Of a stretch of DNA of 12,640 bases, positions 8,576 to 12,640 are shown piece after piece. The notes beneath the pieces were generated by a model, which was not told the DNA's origin, did not search any database, and was given only the letters and a program-made list of their open reading frames with translations. The position numbers and the translations under genes are program-made. This DNA comes from Monoraphidium neglectum. Its lineage: Eukaryota; Chlorophyta; Chlorophyceae; Sphaeropleales; Selenastraceae. Every line of letters starts with the position of its first letter. Positions within the stretch are counted from its first letter, which is position 1. The stretch covers positions 1 through 12,640 of the forward strand of contig NW_014013376.1 in NCBI RefSeq assembly GCF_000611645.1, written 5' to 3'.

Positions 8576-9266
8576 ACAAGCTCATTCTCTTGAGGTCGCC
8601 TGATTTGGCAATTAACGTGCGGTGGAGCCTCTGCAGAGTGACTACTGGCCGAGCAACCAGTTGGCAACATGGCAGCTGGCTGGTGCGACAGGTCAGGACA
8701 GAGCTCCTCAGAACGAACGCCCTGCAGGTCTGGGACCTTTGATAAGGCGGTTCATGCCTGCTGGTGTTGCTGGCCTCTGTCACTGCCCACAGGCGTACGC
8801 TCCTGGTGCGCACCAGCCATGAAGACCCCTCAGCCCCCGGCTTCAGCCATGCATGCCAGAAGATGAAGAGACACGCATCCATTCAGACGAAGCTTGACGC
8901 ACAAGCATGTATGCTTTGAGGCGCAGGAGGGCCCGGAACAGCAGGGACGCTGCCCGGCACGGTGCGGCACAATCGTGCGCTCCCACAGGCCAAAGCACGT
9001 CGGCCGTGCATGGGGAACTGGCCAACTGCGGCAAAGCGTTGCAATACAGCGTCATTCTGAAGCGACAGGCGGGCGCTGAAGTCTGGAAGATAAAAATGCG
9101 TGCTGAGTTGCGCAGGATTGTCGTGTGCGGTGTGGTCAACAATTGCAGCAGGGGTGGTGTCACAAGCTCGTGAAAACCTCGTCCGGAGGGGTTCAGACGT
9201 GCGATACCAGGTTGGGATCATATGTGAAAAAATCGTCGTATCATGCATGCACTGACGAGGGTTCGA
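8576..9266. other. Intergenic stretch without a recognisable gene
   Basis: Mixed composition, many short frames on both strands, none with recognisable domains, splice sites of matching phase or strong third-position bias. A tRNA-like GGTTCGATC at about 9260 has no cloverleaf around it. Confidence 0.4.
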
Positions 9267-9965
9267 TCACCGAGGGGCAGAGTGGTCATCACCGTAGACA
9301 CCGCACACGGCAGGTGTGGCAAGCAGCAGTGTGCTCAAAGCGATTGGGATATCCCGCCCATACCCGTGCCACCGGTACCCCTCGATACACTGAATCACCT
9401 GCGCGGTAGGCAGCAGGCCAGCCGGTGCAGCGCAAAATGTCCTGAGCCGCAGATACCACGGTAGGTGTGAAAATGTGCAGCAGGTGTGCAAAAGCCGCGT
9501 ATGCTGTTGCTCGCGTGGGTGTCCCGGTGGTGAGCCGCTCCAGGTAAAAAGGGGGTGAACGTTGCGGTCTGCCGACAAACTGTAGGGGAAGTGCAAGGCA
9601 GAGGTGCGGTCAGCGAGGCACGGCGCAATAGCCCCCGTGGCGTGTGACGCGTCCCAATAACACAAAAACCAGGCACGCGTGGGGCGGGCTGACATGTGCA
9701 GCTCTCCACCCAGAAGGAACAAACCCCCCCGAATCGGGCGGTACGTAGAACGGAGTGCGCCGCCAGTGCTGGGGTGTTTGCGCAGATCATATACTGAACA
9801 CTTCAGCAGACATCCTTCAGCAGACAGTGAGGAATCAGCCCAGGCACTTGGCCCAGCGCTCACTTGGGGGTGCGTGCGGGCGACATTATCAGCGCGCTCC
9901 TGTTGGTAACGCAGAGGGCCCATGACGCTGCATACAATTAACTTTGACTGTCTCTCAGGTGTCAT
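9267..9965 (-). CDS. Uncertain 232-codon hypothetical ORF, divergent to the Nudix gene
   Basis: An uninterrupted ATG-to-TGA frame in sequence of only moderate GC, beginning 180 bases from the predicted start of the divergent Nudix gene. It begins MTPERQSKLIVCSVMGPLRYQ and is rich in His, Cys, Trp, Ser and Pro. It has no membrane segment, signal or motif I recognise. Third-position bias is weak compared with the two main genes. By my rough estimate a frame this long would arise by chance in about one of twenty stretches like this, so support is slight. Confidence 0.2.
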   Translation of the reverse strand: MTPERQSKLIVCSVMGPLRYQQERADNVARTHPQVSAGPSAWADSSLSAEGCLLKCSVYDLRKHPSTGGALRSTYRPIRGGLFLLGGELHMSARPTRAWFLCYWDASHATGAIAPCLADRTSALHFPYSLSADRNVHPLFTWSGSPPGHPREQQHTRLLHTCCTFSHLPWYLRLRTFCAAPAGLLPTAQVIQCIEGYRWHGYGRDIPIALSTLLLATPAVCGVYGDDHSAPR

Positions 9966-9989
9966 TTTGCTGGTTTCAAGCTGATTGCG

Positions 9990-10023
9990 TAGCCAATCAA
10001 GCAGCGCATCACACGATAATTTA
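9990..10023 (+). promoter_or_regulatory. Possible CCAAT and TATA-like elements upstream of the Nudix gene
   Basis: A CCAAT element in the context GTAGCCAATCAAG lies at 9993-9997 and an AT-rich GATAATTTA at 10015-10023. The predicted ATG is at 10146. Spacing would fit a core promoter with a 5' leader of about 100 bases. The same stretch could serve the uncertain divergent minus-strand ORF. Motif evidence only. Confidence 0.25.
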
Positions 10024-10145
10024 TGATTTCTCGCCGTGTCATCAGCCCGCTACACAGCTTCAGCCATCCTGATACGTCACGCAACTCGAATATCTGTCGG
10101 CCTCACAGCTGGCCGTCTCGCAGCAGCGCTCCTTCACCCGCCCCG

Positions 10146-12394
10146 ATGCAGGGTGACGACGATGACACCGGCGCACACGCGCTGCTCGGGCAGGCGCGCG
10201 TGGACGTCTTTGCTGTAGAGCTGTGCGACGCACCTGAGGCGCTGCCGATTAGACATGGGGAGCTTTCAGGCTTCCACCTGATCCCCCTGCCGCTCACAAG
10301 CGCCGCCCTGAGCCCCGGCGGCAGCCGCGCAACGCCGCCTGCTGGGGGAGCGCCGCCGCCGTCGGCGGCTGAGGCGCTGGCGGCGGCGCGTGGCACGGCG
10401 CGGCAGCGGGCCAGCGGCAGCGGCAGCAGCGGCTGCTGCGGCCCGCTGGAGGCGGCGCTGGTGCCGGCGGCAGGCGGCGGCACGCAGCTAGCTGCGATAC
10501 GGGTGCTGCGGGCGGCGGCCCCGACCATGTTCATCGTTTGCTGGTGGGTGGCACCTTATTCATCCGGGGAGGTTGCACAGCGCTGGCAGCTCCCTAACCC
10601 TGACCTCTGATGATGCATGGGTATCGAGTTTTTCTTCAATAAGCAGCTGCCACTTGCCGGTCCCGGCACATCACCAGGGGCCTTGTTGACAGTCCGACCA
10701 GGACCCCTCCACACCAACTGACCTTATCCTCATCACCCTCCCGACACACCCGACCAGCCACCCAGACGCCACAGAGGACCCGGCCCTCCGCGTCTCCGCC
10801 TTCGCCGCCGGCGCCAACATGGCAACCGCCAGCGCCGCCGCCGCCGCGCGCGCTCTGGCGCGCGTCGCGCGCACTCAGCTGGGCGGGGCCCTGGCCTGCG
10901 CCTGGTGCGGGCTGGCCGGGCTGACGCTGCGGGGGTACTGGGAGCACCAGCCACTGTACCACATTTACGCAGAGAACCTGGAGGGAAGCTGCCCGGTGTG
11001 CGGCAGGTGAGCGGCTGCACTTAACCGCTTCTGGGATGCTGGCTAGCAATCGGCATCACTGCAGGCGGGCAGCACGCTGGGCTGGCGCCCGGGGCCAAAC
11101 CGCTGGGCTGGCCGGTGCTGGGTCACCCTGCCTGCTGCAGGGCCGCCACTGCGGCCAGCTGAGGCCGCCCCGCCGCGTCCACGGCGCGGCTTGCCCCGGC
11201 TCCCCTGCTGCTGTGCATCACTCCTTTGGCACCTGGGCGCAGCAAGGTCCATTTGCAGCCGGAGCCTCACCCCCACACCCAAGAAAACACAGCTGCACGT
11301 GGCCAACGCCATGTCCAAGCAACACATGCACCAAACATCGCTCCACCCAGGGTGACGTCGAACCTGGCGCGCCACCTGCACGAGGTTCATCCTCCTGCTG
11401 GCTGCGAGGCTGAGGAGCGCACCGGCGTGTTTGCGCTGGCGGTGGTGCGGCGGCCGCGGGACGGGAAGTTTCTGGTGACTCAGGTGGGTGCATCTGCAGC
11501 GGTTGAAGGGGCATCACGTGTGTGTCCAGAGTGTCTTGCATGCCGAGATCAAAGCATGCCTGCAAGTTTGATAGCGTGGGTGTTTAGCTCAAGGCGCGCA
11601 CCCCTGCGTGTGCGGCGGCAAGGCAGTTTCCTCGGGGCTTGAGGGCTGGTGTCTCCCCACGCACACACGCAACCTTCGAAACGTTGCTGACCTGAAAACT
11701 TGTGTCGACTGTACCATCAACCCATACCTGATCGACCCGTTCTTACAGCCTTGCCAAACCCATCCCCACCGCCCCTCACCCACACCCCCAGGAATTCGCG
11801 GGGCAGGGCTTCTGGCTGCCCGGCGGCGGCGTCGACCCCGGAGAAAGCCTCACAGCCGCCGCGCTGCGGGAGACGGCGGAGGAGGCCGGCGTGGCGATCG
11901 AATTGAAGGGGGTGCTCTGCTGCGAGAGCCATGTGCGCGGCCAGTGGCGGCGCGTCATCTTTTACGGGGAGCCGCTAGAGGATGACGCGGGTGGCCTGGG
12001 TGCGGCCGAAACATCTGCTGCGGCTGCCGCCGTCGGTGGCGGCGGTGGATATGCGGGAGGTAGTGTCCTGGCTGCCGACGCCAGTGGCTGGGATGGCGCC
12101 AGAGCTGCTGCTGCAGATGCGTTGAAGCGGGTGGCAGCCGCGGAACGGCCTAGCAGTAGCAGTCGCGTCCTGAGCAGCAGCCTGCCCGCGCCGCGCGACA
12201 GCCCCAAGAGTGTCCCGGATTTCGAGAGTGCAGGGGCGTGCTGGGCGTGCCTGGAACAGCTGGAGGGCGGCCGCGTGCCGCTGCGCAGCGTTAGCGAGCT
12301 GGCGTGGTTCTGGGAAGTGGCTTGGGGACGGGCTGTGGCGCCGCTGGCAATGCCAACAGAGTGGGCTGAGGCTTTTCAGGATGTGCCATTTTGA
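10146..12394 (+). CDS. Nudix hydrolase with N-terminal Cys/His zinc-finger-like segment, four exons
   Basis: Predicted exons 10146-10543, 10758-11006, 11351-11483 and 11792-12394 total 1,383 bases, 460 residues plus TGA. Every junction is phase-consistent. Residues 272-294 form a Nudix box, GGVDPGES...RETAEEAGV, fitting G-x5-E-x7-RE-U-x-EE-x-G-U except for Thr at the first hydrophobic site. The metal-binding RE..EE glutamates are intact. Before it lie the strand pattern GVFALAVVRRPRDGKFLVTQ and FWLPGG; after it RRVIFYGEP and PKSVPDFESAGACW, both usual in this fold. Nudix enzymes cleave nucleoside diphosphates linked to another group; the substrate here is unknown. Residues 180-183 (CAWC) and 211-214 (CPVC), with His 224, 226 and 229, suggest a zinc site. 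A 73-residue Ala/Gly/Ser-rich insert (about 325-397) interrupts the Nudix fold. The start at 10146 is chosen because third-position bias begins there. An in-frame ATG at 10023 would add a 41-residue Ser/Arg-rich extension. Confidence 0.8.
10758..11402 (+). other. Zinc-finger-like segment of the Nudix protein, split by an intron
   Basis: Exon two ends TGCGGCAG|GTGAGC at 11006 and exon three begins after CCACCCAG at 11350. The split arginine codon (AG|G) lies two residues after the second CxxC. Joined, the segment reads CPVCGRVTSNLARHLHEVH: C-x2-C-x9-H with further His two and five residues on. This resembles a short C2H2 finger. An upstream CAWC lies 27 residues before CPVC, so a four-Cys ribbon is an alternative. 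The substrate of such a finger (nucleic acid or protein) cannot be told. Confidence 0.5.
11007..11350 (+). other. Second intron of the Nudix gene
   Basis: A 344-base intron with donor GTGAGC and acceptor CTCCACCCAG, interrupting the codon of Arg216. No separate gene is seen inside; long frames on both strands are composition artefacts. Confidence 0.65.
11484..11791 (+). other. Third intron of the Nudix gene
   Basis: A 308-base phase-0 intron with donor GTGGGT and acceptor CACACCCCCAG preceded by a long C-rich tract. It separates the second beta-strand of the Nudix fold (KFLVTQ) from the EFAGQGFWLPGGG strand. The join restores the usual Nudix strand order, which is strong support for both splice sites. 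Confidence 0.75.
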
Positions 12395-12538
12395 CTTGGC
12401 TGGTTTGTGTTGTCAATCAAATGATTTGAAATGACAAATGGGGCGACAATTTTTGATATCTGCACTGAGATCAGGTGCATGACATTTGTTGGTGGGGCCA
12501 AGTAAATTGCTGGAAGTATTCAGTGCCACGCAATAAGT

Positions 12539-12560
12539 GGTGTGTGTGTGTGCGTGCGTG

Positions 12561-12640
<80 letters not shown>
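12539..12640. repeat. (TG)n dinucleotide microsatellite
   Basis: Pure TG for most of its length, with TGCGTGCGTGCGTTTG interruptions near 12551-12565. It reaches the right edge of the window, so its length is unknown. It lies about 145 bases after the Nudix stop codon. No TGTAA poly(A) signal is visible between 12395 and this tract. Confidence 0.95.

Noticed and set aside
8292..8882. 196-codon minus-strand frame
   Set aside because: Most of it is the translation of the GT-rich tract (Thr-His-Ala-Arg repeats).
9250..9280. GGTTCGATC, tRNA-like
   Set aside because: No cloverleaf can be folded around it.

Overview
The window looks like nuclear DNA of a GC-rich eukaryote, most likely a green alga (Chlorophyta). 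The evidence is indirect. Coding stretches are very GC-rich at third codon positions and full of alanine, glycine and proline runs. They are broken by GT-AG introns of roughly 180-450 bases with donors such as GTGCGC/GTGCGT, GTGAGA and GTGGGT. Dinucleotide microsatellites and minisatellites lie outside the exons. I see no bacterial operon layout, ribosome binding sites, tRNA, rRNA or CRISPR. All exon joins below are my own hand predictions, supported mainly by splice motifs and by reading-frame phase matching across every junction.

Layout. Bases 1-69 are a (CA)n microsatellite. From about 173 to 6761 on the plus strand runs one large multi-exon gene whose 5' end is probably beyond the left edge. 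I predict eight exons: 173-270, 725-844, 1099-1867, 2092-2400, 2623-2934, 3116-5318, 5535-6316 and 6573-6761. Together they give about 1,593 residues of alpha-helical, PPR-like solenoid protein with Ala/Gly-rich inserts, plausibly an organelle RNA-binding factor. Bases 6762-10145 are mostly intergenic, with lower GC, two minisatellites, a GT-rich stretch, an AT-rich islet with a protein-like frame on the minus strand, and one weak 232-codon minus-strand ORF. From 10146 to 12394 on the plus strand lies a four-exon gene for a 460-residue Nudix hydrolase with an upstream Cys/His zinc-finger-like segment. The window ends in a (TG)n microsatellite at 12539-12640.

The most interesting structure is inside the first gene. 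A segment of about 530 bases is present three times in tandem (about 1841-2372, 2373-2907 and 2908-3395). Each copy carries the tail of one exon, a complete intron and the start of the next exon. The result is two extra exons of 309 and 312 bases. Both are phase 0 at each end and open throughout, so the protein gains two copies of a roughly 100-residue module without frame loss.

The two genes lie head to tail and show no evident functional link. The first suggests organellar RNA metabolism; the second is a nucleotide-diphosphate-type hydrolase of unknown substrate. Microsatellites at both extremes suggest that the window may coincide with assembly breakpoints.
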